A stretch of 64,000 bases of DNA from Nocardia higoensis NBRC 100133 (lineage in GTDB: Bacteria; Actinomycetota; Actinomycetes; Mycobacteriales; Mycobacteriaceae). A program made the translations under genes and the position numbers. The DNA is taken from NCBI RefSeq assembly GCF_000308595.1, contig NZ_BAGA01000091.1:1-64000 (forward strand), in the 5' to 3' direction. Shown piece after piece: positions 1-7,899 of the stretch (positions within the stretch are counted from its first letter, which is position 1; every line of letters starts with the position of its first letter). The notes under the pieces were generated by a model. That model ran no database searches and was not told the DNA's origin. It saw nothing but the letters and a program-made list of their open reading frames with translations.

Positions 1-494
1 GGGCGCGGCTCGAGCACCGGCTGGCGGCGCGCGGCATCGCGCTCGACGGCAGCGAACCGGTGGAGCGGGTGCGTTTCCCGGTGCAGGGCGGCAGGCCCGG
101 CGCGCACCGGTTCGGCGCGGCGGGCGGTTTCCTGCATCCGGCGACCGGTTACAGCGTCGCGACCTCGCTGAGCGCGGCCGACGAGTTCGCCTGCGGTGCG
201 CCCGCGCGGCTGGGCCGGGCGCACGCGGTGCACGCCCTGCGGGTGGCGGGACTGCGCGCGCTGCTGGCGCTGCCACCGGCCGATCTGCCGGTGTTCTTCG
301 ATGCCTTCTTCTCCCTGCCGCCGGATCTGCAGCGCGCGTATCTGTCCGGTCGCAGCGATCTCGCCGGCATCGCGGGCGCCATGTGGGCGTTGTTCCCCGC
401 CGTTCCTCCGGGTCTGCGGTCCCGAATCGCCGCCGCCACCTGCGGATTCTCTTTTTCGTCGCGGACGCCGACCGGTTCGTCCATGATGGAGTGA
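1..494 (+). CDS. Lycopene cyclase family protein, C-terminal part (5' end outside window)
   Basis: Only the last ~163 residues are present; the frame is open from the window edge to a TGA at 492-494. The segment FPVQGGRPGAHRFGAAGGF followed by HPATGYSVATSLSAADEFA is typical of the C-terminal half of FAD-dependent CrtL/CrtY-type lycopene beta-cyclases, as is the later FFDAFFSLPP stretch. Such enzymes close the ends of lycopene to give beta-ionone rings in carotenoid synthesis at the membrane. The flavin-binding N-terminus is not in the window. The stop codon overlaps the ku start (TGATG), so the two genes are probably co-translated although their functions look unrelated. Family call from recognised motifs; subtype is inference. 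Confidence 0.8.
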   Translation, partial: ARLEHRLAARGIALDGSEPVERVRFPVQGGRPGAHRFGAAGGFLHPATGYSVATSLSAADEFACGAPARLGRAHAVHALRVAGLRALLALPPADLPVFFDAFFSLPPDLQRAYLSGRSDLAGIAGAMWALFPAVPPGLRSRIAAATCGFSFSSRTPTGSSMME

Positions 495-1465
495 TGGCAC
501 GGGCTATCTGGAAGGGCTCGATTGCGTTCGGGCTGGTCAACGTCCCGGTGAAGGCGTACACCGCCACCGAGGACCACGACATCAAGTTCCACCAGGTACA
601 CGCGAAGGACGGCGGACGCATCAAGTACCAGCGCGTGTGCACCGTCGACGGCAAGCCCGTGGACTACGTCGACATCGCCAAGGCCTACGAATCGCCGGAG
701 GGTGAGACGGTCATCCTCTCCGACGAGGATTTCGCCCGGCTGCCCGCCGCCGAGAAGCACGAGATCCCGGTACTGCAGTTCGTGCCCTCCGAGCAGATCG
801 ATCCGATCTTCTACGACAAGAGCTACTACCTCGAGCCCGACTCCAACACCCCGAAGGCCTACATCCTGCTGGCCAGGACCCTCGAGCGCATCGACCGCAC
901 CGCGCTGGTGCATTTCACGCTGCGCCAGAAGACGCGGCTGGCGGCGCTGCGAGTGCGGGAGGGCATGTTGATGGTGCAGACGCTGCTGTGGCCGGACGAG
1001 GTGCGCGCGATCGAATTCGAGTCGCTGCACGAGGCCGCCGAGCCGCGGCCGCAGGAGATCAAGATGGCCGAGACGCTCGTGGAGAGCATGTCCGACGATT
1101 TCGATCCCTCGCAGTACACCGACGAATACCAGGTCGAGTTGCAGAAGATGCTCGACGAGGCCGTCGCGAGCGGTGGCACCGTCCCCACGCCCGCCGAGAC
1201 CGCCCCCGTCGGCACCGATGCGGAAGTGGTCGATCTGGTCGCCGCGTTGCAGCGCAGTCTCGAGGCCAGCGGCAGGCGTTCGGCGAAGTCCGGCGGGACG
1301 GCCGAGAAGAAGACCGGCGGGACCACCAGAAAGGCCGCGGCGAAGAAGAGTTCGAGCGGATCGTCCGGCAAGACCGCGAGCAAGAGCACGGCGCGCAAGA
1401 GCACCGCGAAGAAGGCCCCCGCGAAGAAGACCGCGCAGAAGGCGCCGACGCGTAAGGGCGCCTGA
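494..1465 (+). CDS. ku: Non-homologous end-joining protein Ku
   Basis: Predicted 323 residues. The N-terminus (ARAIWKGSIAFGLVNVPVK) is the hallmark of bacterial Ku, a homodimer that rings broken DNA ends and recruits LigD for non-homologous end joining. Core beta-barrel and dimer region cover about residues 1-255; from ~276 the tail is rich in Lys, Ala and Ser (KKSSSGSSGK, KKAPAKKTAQK), the basic C-terminal extension typical of actinobacterial Ku that adds DNA affinity. The ATG overlaps the upstream stop by one base. An in-frame earlier start at 383 would add 37 residues without Ku similarity, so 494 is preferred. No ligD gene lies in the window. Confidence 0.95.
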   Translation: MARAIWKGSIAFGLVNVPVKAYTATEDHDIKFHQVHAKDGGRIKYQRVCTVDGKPVDYVDIAKAYESPEGETVILSDEDFARLPAAEKHEIPVLQFVPSEQIDPIFYDKSYYLEPDSNTPKAYILLARTLERIDRTALVHFTLRQKTRLAALRVREGMLMVQTLLWPDEVRAIEFESLHEAAEPRPQEIKMAETLVESMSDDFDPSQYTDEYQVELQKMLDEAVASGGTVPTPAETAPVGTDAEVVDLVAALQRSLEASGRRSAKSGGTAEKKTGGTTRKAAAKKSSSGSSGKTASKSTARKSTAKKAPAKKTAQKAPTRKGA

Positions 1466-1526
1466 TCGACACGCCACCTCGCTCGACGACAGGCGCGTCT
1501 GCCTGGAGTCCCCCTCATTGACTCAA

Positions 1527-1553
1527 TGAAACAAACTTTGTAGATTTGTTTCA
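1527..1553. promoter_or_regulatory. Perfect inverted repeat, probable TetR operator
   Basis: Arms TGAAACAAA (1527-1535) and TTTGTTTCA (1545-1553) are exact reverse complements separated by 9 bp. The right arm ends in the ATG of the TetR gene. Inside it lie a smaller palindrome ACAAACTTTGT (1531-1541) and a -10-like TAGATT (1541-1546), six bases before the start codon. Binding here would block transcription of the TetR gene and the downstream oxygenase gene, that is autorepression. That the neighbouring TetR protein is the ligand is inference. Confidence 0.8.
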
Positions 1554-2200
1554 TGCCCCACGACGATGTGGACGCGGCGATTCTGGATGCGGCGCTCGAA
1601 CGCATCCTGCAGGTAGGCGTCCGGCGCACCAGCCTCGAGGATGTCGCGCGCCGTGCCGGGGTCAGCCGCGTCACGATCCATCGGCGGTTCGGCGGCAAGG
1701 ACCATCTCGTCGAGGCGGTGCTCGGCCGGGAGACCCAGCGCATGCTCGCCGAGGTCACCGCCATCGCGACGACCGCGTCCGGGATCGACGCCCAGATCGA
1801 GGAGACGATCCTCTACGTCCTGTTGCAGACCCGGATGCATCGCATGGTCACCGAATTGCTGCGCGTCGCCCCGGAGGAAGTGCTCGGCTTCTACACCGTG
1901 CAGGGCGAGCGACAGGTCCGGATGGGCATCGACTACATCGTCGAGATGCTCGGCCATGCACGCAAATTGGGGCTCATCGACGACTACGACATCGAGCCGG
2001 TCGCCGAACTCGTTGCCCGGCTGGCCCATTCACTCATGCTCACCCCCGACGGCGGCGGGGTCGAATTCACCGATCCCGACGCCGCCCGCCATTTCGTCCG
2101 CACCACCGTGGTGCCGCTGATGAAGCACGGAATCGCCACCGCAGCAAAGGAAGACACCGATGACCGCCACCACACGACCGATCCCCACCCGGCATCCTGA
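1553..2200 (+). CDS. TetR/AcrR family transcriptional regulator
   Basis: 215 residues. The N-terminal helix-turn-helix (about 10-55: ILDAALERILQVGVRRTSLEDVARRAGVSRVTIHRRFGGKDHLV) is typical TetR; the remainder is the variable ligand-binding domain. No Shine-Dalgarno precedes the ATG, and a -10-like TAGATT ends six bases upstream, so the mRNA is probably leaderless. The 3' end overlaps the next gene by 41 bp, so the two form an operon. Regulators of this kind (LcpR-like) are known beside latex-clearing-protein genes, which fits the neighbour, but the ligand cannot be read from the sequence. Confidence 0.9.
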   Translation: MPHDDVDAAILDAALERILQVGVRRTSLEDVARRAGVSRVTIHRRFGGKDHLVEAVLGRETQRMLAEVTAIATTASGIDAQIEETILYVLLQTRMHRMVTELLRVAPEEVLGFYTVQGERQVRMGIDYIVEMLGHARKLGLIDDYDIEPVAELVARLAHSLMLTPDGGGVEFTDPDAARHFVRTTVVPLMKHGIATAAKEDTDDRHHTTDPHPAS

Positions 2201-3386
2201 CAGCCCGCGCAAGGTTCCCGGCCTCGGTCCGTTCGCGAAGCTGCTCGGCATCGGCAACCCCGACGAACAGCAGTGGCGCCGGCTCGGCGAAGCGCTGCTC
2301 GTCGGCGACAAGCCGATGGACGAGCTCGTCGAGTGGATGTACGCCGAGGGTATGGGCAAGACCCGGCCGATGTTCGACCGGGCGCTCGAGGTCGGCATCG
2401 ACAACGTGCCGGGCGCGCCGGAACCGTTGCGGCGCTTCTTCACCGCGATCGAGGACACCCCGGACTGGGTGGATCAGGACCTGCTGCGCCGGGGCGAGCG
2501 GGTATATCGATCCGGCGGCAACGACGCGCTCTACTTCGCCCGCGACGTCTCTTTCGTCGGCGGCTACCTCGCCTCCGGCTTCAACAAGACCCTGTTGCGC
2601 ACCGGCGCGCTGGAGAAGGGTCCCGGCAAGCGCTTCGCCGAGACCCTGACCTGGGCGATGGACGTCTCCTCGGTCGACGGCATGGCGCTCTACGGACGCG
2701 GCTACCGTTCCACCCTGCACGTGCGCTTCATCCATTCGATGGTGCGCCGCCACGTCGAGGCCATGCCGGACTGGCGCACCGACGAGTGGGGCCTGCCCAT
2801 CAATCAGACCGATATGGCGGCGACGCTGGTGGGCGCGCTGCTGGCCCCGTTCGTCGGCGGCATGGCGATGGGCATCGTGCCCTCGCGTGCCGATATCGTC
2901 GCCGCCGCCCATCTGACCCGCTACGTCGGCTGGCTGATCGGCGTGGAGGACGAGTGGTTGCCGCACGGATTCCGCGACGGCGTGCGCATCCTCAACCACT
3001 GCATGACCGCCATCACCAATCCCGACGACACCAGCAGGCAACTGGCCCTGCCCATGGCCGACGACCCGCTGAACTGGCATTACCGCAACATGCCCGGCCT
3101 GCGTGGCCGGATCGCGCGGGCCCAGCACCTGTCGGTGGCCAGCACCTTCCTCGGCCCCAAGTCGATGCGCGTGCTCGGCCTGCCCGCCTACATGCCGCCG
3201 TGGTACCCGGCGCTGCGCATCCCGATCAACCTCACCAACAGCCTCGCCAATGCGGTGGTGCCCGGCCGGCGCGACCGCGCCGCCGTACGGGGCCGCCAGG
3301 CGCAGGAGGCGTTCGTGCGGCTGCTGACCGGGGAGGATGCCGCCACGATCGGGGAGTCCGCGCCCGCCATGGACAAGTCCGCCTGA
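2160..3386 (+). CDS. Oxygenase MpaB / latex-clearing-protein-like (DUF2236) protein
   Basis: 408 residues, in the usual Lcp/MpaB range. The central region reads like DUF2236: ERVYRSGG (113-120), GKRFAETLTWAMDV (156-169), YGRGYRSTLHVRF and IHSMVRRHV (178-199). His192 sits in the segment where this family is thought to carry its haem ligand; that assignment is from memory of Lcp and is unproven here. Characterised members are b-type haem oxygenases: Lcp cleaves polyisoprene, MpaB acts in mycophenolate synthesis. No signal peptide is visible, unlike secreted Lcp, so the substrate may be intracellular. A good ribosome site (AAAGGAAG, about 2147) sets the ATG at 2160, inside the tetR 3' end. Confidence 0.8.
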   Translation: MTATTRPIPTRHPDSPRKVPGLGPFAKLLGIGNPDEQQWRRLGEALLVGDKPMDELVEWMYAEGMGKTRPMFDRALEVGIDNVPGAPEPLRRFFTAIEDTPDWVDQDLLRRGERVYRSGGNDALYFARDVSFVGGYLASGFNKTLLRTGALEKGPGKRFAETLTWAMDVSSVDGMALYGRGYRSTLHVRFIHSMVRRHVEAMPDWRTDEWGLPINQTDMAATLVGALLAPFVGGMAMGIVPSRADIVAAAHLTRYVGWLIGVEDEWLPHGFRDGVRILNHCMTAITNPDDTSRQLALPMADDPLNWHYRNMPGLRGRIARAQHLSVASTFLGPKSMRVLGLPAYMPPWYPALRIPINLTNSLANAVVPGRRDRAAVRGRQAQEAFVRLLTGEDAATIGESAPAMDKSA

Positions 3387-3416
3387 GGCGGAGTCCTGGA
3401 CAGCCGGGACAACGGT

Positions 3417-3438
3417 CGGCCGGGGCCTGTGCCGGCCG
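3417..3438. terminator. GC-rich hairpin between convergent genes
   Basis: Arms CGGCCGG (3417-3423) and CCGGCCG (3432-3438) with an 8-base loop lie between the convergent oxygenase and flavin oxidoreductase genes. There is no T tract. The stem is short, so the terminator role is tentative. Confidence 0.45.
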
Positions 3439-3442
3439 GCGG

Positions 3443-4408
3443 CTAGCCGACCAGCAGGCGCTCGCGGGCGGCCGCGTACTCGGCGGCGAGCTGGTCGACC
3501 ACCTTCGCGGTCGGGCGGATCTCGGCGACGCCGCCGACGCCGTGGCCCGCGCCCCAGATGTCGCGCCAGGCCTTGGCGCCGACGACCTCGCCGTCACCGA
3601 AGTCCATCGCGGCGGCTTCGGTGGCGGCGAGCTGCTCGGGGTCGATGCCCGCGGCGACGATGCTGGGCCGCAGGTAGTTTCCGTGCACCCCGGTGAACCG
3701 GTCGGTGTAGACGATGTCGGCGGCCGAGGAGTCGACGATCATCTGCTTGTACTCGGGTACCGCGTTCGCCTCTTCGGTGGCGATGAACATCGAACCGATA
3801 TAGGCGAAGTCGGCGCCCGCGGCCTGGGCGGCCAGCACCGAGCGGCCGTGGGCGATCGAGCCGGACAGCGCGAGCGGCCCGTCGAACCAGGAGCGGATCT
3901 CCTGGACCAGCGCGAACGGCGACTGGCTGCCCGCGTGCCCGCCCGCGCCCGCGGCGACGGCGATGAGGCCGTCGGCGCCCTTGTCGATCGCCTTGCGCGC
4001 GAAGGCATTGTGGATCACGTCGTGCAGCACCACGCCGCCGTAGGCGTGGATGCGCTCGTTGACGTCGGGCCGCGCGCCCAGCGAGGTGATGACCACCGGA
4101 ACCCGGAACTCCTCGACGACCCGTAGGTCCTCCTCCAGGCGGTCGTTGCTCTTGTGCACGATCAGGTTCACCGCGTACGGCGCGCTCGGCGAGTCCGGGT
4201 GCGCGGCATCGTGGGCGGCCAGCGCCTCGGTGATCCGGGTCAGCCACACCCGCAGTTCCGATTGCGGGCGGGCGTTGAGGGTCGGGAACGAGCCGATCAC
4301 CCCGGCGGAACACTGCGCGATCACCAGATCGGGAGTGGACACGATGAACATCGGCGAGGCGATCACCGGCAGACGGAGTCGGTCGCGCAGAATGCTGGGC
4401 AGGCTCAT
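3443..4408 (-). CDS. NAD(P)H-dependent flavin oxidoreductase / nitronate monooxygenase family
   Basis: 321 residues, a TIM-barrel FMN enzyme of the nitronate monooxygenase (2-nitropropane dioxygenase-like) family. Visible features: LRLPVIASPMFIVSTPDLV at the N-terminus, GGVVLHDVIHNAFARKAIDKGADG and AVAAGAGGHAG in the middle, and the phosphate-binding LSGSIAHGRSVLAAQAAGADFAYIGS. Such enzymes oxidise alkyl nitronates or reduce quinones; the substrate is not clear here. ATG at 4406-4408 is chosen because GAGGA lies just upstream; an earlier in-frame start at 4471 adds an Arg/Cys-rich 21-residue stretch unlike the family. Faces the next gene divergently. Confidence 0.85.
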   Translation of the reverse strand: MSLPSILRDRLRLPVIASPMFIVSTPDLVIAQCSAGVIGSFPTLNARPQSELRVWLTRITEALAAHDAAHPDSPSAPYAVNLIVHKSNDRLEEDLRVVEEFRVPVVITSLGARPDVNERIHAYGGVVLHDVIHNAFARKAIDKGADGLIAVAAGAGGHAGSQSPFALVQEIRSWFDGPLALSGSIAHGRSVLAAQAAGADFAYIGSMFIATEEANAVPEYKQMIVDSSAADIVYTDRFTGVHGNYLRPSIVAAGIDPEQLAATEAAAMDFGDGEVVGAKAWRDIWGAGHGVGGVAEIRPTAKVVDQLAAEYAAARERLLVG

Positions 4409-4549
4409 GGGACATCCTCGAAAGCAGCGGAAACGGTCGTGTCGAGGATAAGCGGCAGTGTCGTATCGCATTTCGGCGCGATGCCCGGCCCGCTCCCCCG
4501 CCGACTAGGGTGATCTCCGCCGGGTTCCGCCGGCGAGGAGGAGGAGATC

Positions 4550-4906
4550 GTGGAAGCGAAGAAGGCGGCAGGCGCCGCGTTGCACGGATTCAACACCGGA
4601 CTGGGCTTCCTGCTCGACACCCCGCTGGTCGGTCCGCTGCTGAGCAAAGGGCTGGCGACCGTCACCTATGTGGGCCGCCGCTCCGGGAAGACATTCAGCA
4701 CACCTGTCGGCTACCGCCGCGACGGCGACGACATCGTCATCGCTGTCGCCATGCCGGACAAGAAGAACTGGTGGCGCAACTTCCTCGACGACGGCGCGCC
4801 GATCACGGTACGTATCAACGGCATCGATCGTCGCGGGCACGCGGTGACGACGCGCGACGAGCGCGGTGGCGTGTCGGTGCGGGTGCGTTTCAGCGCGCAG
4901 GGCTGA
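4550..4906 (+). CDS. Nitroreductase/quinone reductase, F420 (Ddn)-like family
   Basis: 118 residues, GTG start preceded by a strong GGAGGAGGAG ribosome site and, further up, a TAGGGT -10-like box. The motif YVGRRSGKTFSTPVGYRRDG (~44-63) matches the beta-barrel core of deazaflavin(F420)-dependent nitroreductases such as Ddn, where G-x-x-SGK-x-x-x-x-PV contacts the cofactor. It is shorter than Ddn (about 150 residues), mainly at the N-terminus. Likely a small soluble or membrane-associated reductase or F420-binding protein. Family level call; substrate unknown. Confidence 0.75.
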   Translation: MEAKKAAGAALHGFNTGLGFLLDTPLVGPLLSKGLATVTYVGRRSGKTFSTPVGYRRDGDDIVIAVAMPDKKNWWRNFLDDGAPITVRINGIDRRGHAVTTRDERGGVSVRVRFSAQG

Positions 4907-5045
4907 CCGGCGCGCGTCCGGCCGCGTTTCGACCTCCCTCCGCCGGGAACTCCGCCTCCGACCTGCGGCGTTGCGCAATTCCCGGACCGCGGCGCAGTCC
5001 GGCTCCGGCGCGCGGCCCGTCCCGGCACGGACAGGAGGCGAGGGC

Positions 5046-5513
5046 ATGGCACCCGACGGCACCCCACCGGATCGCAGCGGTGCGGACGGTCCCTTGGCCC
5101 GGCACCGCCGCCCCGAAGGCGTCGACGACCTCACCGTCGAGGCCGCGGGCAAGCTCTCCGAGGCACTCGAGCAGACCGAGCGAGCCCGCGGACACCTGTA
5201 CTCCTTCCACCAGCTCACCGGCGGCGCGGACTTCCTGCTCGACGAAGCGACCGAGCTCTTCCGCCGCGCCGGCCACCCCGAGATCGCCGAGCGCATCACC
5301 ACCGAGCTGATCGGCCGCAACGTCCTGCCCGGCCGCTGGACGTTCCAGATCGTCGAGGACTACGACGAGGGCTATTACGCGCTGTTCCGCGAGACCGAAC
5401 GGCGCGTCCGCGACGAACTGCTCGACGGCCGCACCCATCTCTACGAGGCCGAGCTGAAGGAAGCACGCCGGACCCGCGGCCTGCGCGGACACGAGGCGAC
5501 GCCCCCGGAGTGA
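5046..5513 (+). CDS. Conserved hypothetical protein, acidic-helical
   Basis: 155 residues with ATG after AGGAGG (about 5034). I do not recognise a named domain. The middle (LSEALEQTERARGHLYSFHQLTGGADFLLDEATELFRRAGH) and the FQIVEDYDEGYYALFRETERRVRDEL stretch look like long amphipathic helices, rich in Glu, Arg and aromatic residues; there is no signal peptide or membrane segment. Proteins of this type are widespread in Corynebacteriales as far as I recall. An open frame extends upstream to 4866 but it is Arg/Ser-rich and overlaps the F420-type gene, so the later start is used. Confidence 0.7.
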   Translation: MAPDGTPPDRSGADGPLARHRRPEGVDDLTVEAAGKLSEALEQTERARGHLYSFHQLTGGADFLLDEATELFRRAGHPEIAERITTELIGRNVLPGRWTFQIVEDYDEGYYALFRETERRVRDELLDGRTHLYEAELKEARRTRGLRGHEATPPE

Positions 5514-5616
5514 ACGATTCCACCTCGGCAACAACAGCTAACGGCCGGCATTCCGGCGGCGTACCGTGGCGCATACGGCAACTCCATTCGGCTGCGCACA
5601 CATCCCGGAGGATCCG

Positions 5617-5919
5617 ATGACCACTGCCGCGCATCAGGAACACACGGACCACACCCACGTCCACGGTGAAGGCTGCGGACACGTCGCGGTGCCGCACGGC
5701 GACCACGTCGACTACGCCCACGACGGGCACATCCACCGCGCCCACGAGGGGCACTTCGACGAGTGCCCGCCTCCGGAGGGCCACCACCCGTGCGAGCACC
5801 ACGATCACGTCCATGGCGAGGGCTGCGGCCATGTGGCCGTGCCGCACGGCGACCACGTGGACTATGTCCACGACGGCGAACGGCACGCCGCCCACGACGG
5901 TCACTACGACGAGCACTGA
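5617..5919 (+). CDS. Histidine-rich metal-binding protein with an internal 50-residue duplication
   Basis: 100 residues, of which 27 are His, plus 4 Cys (20, 50, 59, 70) and many Asp/Glu. Residues 14-33 (HVHGEGCGHVAVPHGDHVDY) are repeated exactly at 64-83, a 50-residue period, and HDG follows each copy. No signal peptide. The composition indicates binding of several zinc, nickel or cobalt ions, as a store, chaperone or buffer. It ends 48 bp before the convergent ABC ATPase gene of a B12-riboswitch-controlled importer, so a link to cobalt/corrinoid metabolism is possible but unproven. ATG 5617 follows GGAGGATCCG; an earlier start at 5566 lacks such a site. Confidence 0.8.
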   Translation: MTTAAHQEHTDHTHVHGEGCGHVAVPHGDHVDYAHDGHIHRAHEGHFDECPPPEGHHPCEHHDHVHGEGCGHVAVPHGDHVDYVHDGERHAAHDGHYDEH

Positions 5920-5967
5920 GCGCGAGCCCGGCCCGTCGGAACCCGAGCTGCGGGTGCTCGGCGGGCG

Positions 5968-6762
5968 TCACGGTCGGGACGGCACCGCCGGACACGCGGG
6001 TTCGATCGTGCCCCGGCGATAACGGATGACCGGGACGCCCTCGTCGAGGACCACTGCCGCGCGCACCCCGTAGACGCGGTGGACGAGATCTTCGGTGAGC
6101 GTCTCGGCGGGCGTGCCGTGCGCGGCGACCCGGCCGCGGTCCAGCACGAGGACGCGGTCGCAGAACATGGCGGCCAGGTTGAGGTCGTGCAGGGCGATGA
6201 CGCTGGTGACCGGCAGGCGGGTGACGAGATCGAGGATGTCGAGCTGATGGGCGATGTCGAGGTGATTGGTCGGCTCGTCGAGGAGTAGCTCACCGGGCTG
6301 CTGGGCCAGGGCCCGCGCGAGCTGGGCGCGTTGGCGTTCGCCGCCGGAGAGGGTGCGCCAGCGGCGATCGGCGTGAGCGGTCAGGCCGGTGGCTGCCAGG
6401 GCCTCGGCGATCGCCGCATCCTCCGCCTCGTCACGGCCGAAGAGGTCACGATGGGGAATGCGACCGAGGCGGACGACCTCGCGGACGGTGATGTCGACTT
6501 CGGTGTGCGCGTGCTGACCGACCACCGCCACCCGGCGTGCCAGCGGGCGTCTGCCGAGGTGGCGCACGTCGGTGCCATCGAGAGTCACCGTGCCGCTGTC
6601 GGGGCGGTCGATGCCCGCCAGCAGGCGCAGCAACGACGACTTGCCCGAGCCGTTCGGTCCGAGCAGGCCCAAGGTCTCGCCGGGCCGGGGCCGCACGGTG
6701 ACGCCGTCCACGACGAGCGCGCCGCCGCGCGTCCAGCGCAGATGTTCGGCCGCCACGCTCAT
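5968..6762 (-). CDS. ABC transporter ATP-binding protein, Fe-siderophore/B12 importer type
   Basis: 264 residues with all ABC signatures: Walker [11 protein letters not shown] loop in VVGQHAHTEVDITVREVVRLGR, signature LSGGERQRAQLARAL, Walker B LLLDEPTNHLDI and the switch His in ALHDLNLA. The sequence is of the FepC/BtuD/HmuV class that powers type II importers. It is the last gene of a minus-strand operon: binding protein, permease, ATPase, all downstream of a cobalamin riboswitch. The substrate is therefore probably a corrinoid. Related actinobacterial triads are sometimes labelled putative F420-0 transporters; the riboswitch argues against that here. Confidence 0.9.
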   Translation of the reverse strand: MSVAAEHLRWTRGGALVVDGVTVRPRPGETLGLLGPNGSGKSSLLRLLAGIDRPDSGTVTLDGTDVRHLGRRPLARRVAVVGQHAHTEVDITVREVVRLGRIPHRDLFGRDEAEDAAIAEALAATGLTAHADRRWRTLSGGERQRAQLARALAQQPGELLLDEPTNHLDIAHQLDILDLVTRLPVTSVIALHDLNLAAMFCDRVLVLDRGRVAAHGTPAETLTEDLVHRVYGVRAAVVLDEGVPVIRYRRGTIEPACPAVPSRP

Positions 6763-6816
6763 CGGCCGTCCCCCATCGTGCAGGCGAGGAATGTGCGGGC
6801 AAGCATCATCGGTCCG

Positions 6817-7899
6817 TCATCCCTCGCTTCTGGTCCGCAACAAGAGCAGGGCGAAAGCGGGCACGCCGATGAGCGCGGTGAGAACGCCGACGGGAACCTC
6901 CTGCGGCGCGAAGATCGTGCGCGCCGAGGCGTCCACCCACACCAGGAAGACCGCGCCGGTCACCGCGCTGACCGGGAGCAGCCGGGAATGGCGGACCCCG
7001 ACCACGAGGCGGGCGGCGTGCGGGAGCACCAAGCCGACGAAGCCGATCGCGCCCGCCACGCTCACCAGGACCGCGGTGATCGCCGCGGTCACCACGAGCA
7101 GCAGCAGCCGGACCCGGCCCACCGGGATCCCGAGCGTCGCCGCCGCCGACGAGCCGAAGGTGAACGCATCCAGACTCGCCGCCTGCCACAGGCAGATCGC
7201 CAGGCCGGTCGCGCAGACGGAGCAGGCCAGGCCGACATCGGTCCAGTCCGCGCCCGCAAGCGAGCCGAGCAGCCAGAACAGCACTCCGCGGGTGCGTTCG
7301 GCGTCGGCGGAGGACAGCACGATGAACGAGGTGAGCGCCGAGAACAGTTGGGTGGCCGCCACACCCGCCAGCACGATGCGGGCATTGCCGCCGCCCGCGC
7401 CCGCCGCGAGCACCAGCACGAGCGCGAACGACAGCAGCGCGCCGACCAGCGCGCCGCCCGACAGCGACACCAGCCCACCACCGACGCCGAGCACCGCGAC
7501 GACGACCGCACCGGTGGAGGCTCCCGAGGAGATTCCGAGCACGAACGGGTCGGCCAGCGGATTGCGCAGCAGCGACTGCATGATCACCCCGCACACCGCC
7601 AGCCCCGCCCCGCACACCGCGGCCAGCAGCGTGCGCGGCAGGCGTAGTTGCCACACGATCCCCTCGCGGATCGGCGAGATGTCCGCTTCACGCAGGCCGA
7701 GCTTGTCGAACAGCACCGCGTAGACATCGCCGACCGAGAGATTCGCCGGGCCGATCGTGACGGTGACGGCGATCGAGACGATCAGGACCGTCAGCCCGGC
7801 GACGACCAGCGCCGCGGTGAGCGCGCCGCCGGAGAGCCCACGCGCCCGGCCCGTCTCGGCGGGCTGCTCGGGATCGACGGTCAGCACGTCAGCCGCCAT
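6817..7899 (-). CDS. FecCD-family ABC transporter permease
   Basis: 360 residues with about ten hydrophobic segments. Typical FecCD/BtuC marks: VGDVYAVLF near the N-terminus, IVWQLRLPRTLLAAVCGAGLAVCGVIMQSLLRNPLADPFVLGISSGAS, and GAIGFVGLVLPHAARLVVGVRHS with the EAA-like coupling region. The frame starts 11 bp before the binding-protein stop, so translation is coupled, and the ATPase gene follows after a 54 bp gap. The protein would form the homodimeric membrane channel of the importer. Confidence 0.92.
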   Translation of the reverse strand: MAADVLTVDPEQPAETGRARGLSGGALTAALVVAGLTVLIVSIAVTVTIGPANLSVGDVYAVLFDKLGLREADISPIREGIVWQLRLPRTLLAAVCGAGLAVCGVIMQSLLRNPLADPFVLGISSGASTGAVVVAVLGVGGGLVSLSGGALVGALLSFALVLVLAAGAGGGNARIVLAGVAATQLFSALTSFIVLSSADAERTRGVLFWLLGSLAGADWTDVGLACSVCATGLAICLWQAASLDAFTFGSSAAATLGIPVGRVRLLLLVVTAAITAVLVSVAGAIGFVGLVLPHAARLVVGVRHSRLLPVSAVTGAVFLVWVDASARTIFAPQEVPVGVLTALIGVPAFALLLLRTRSEG

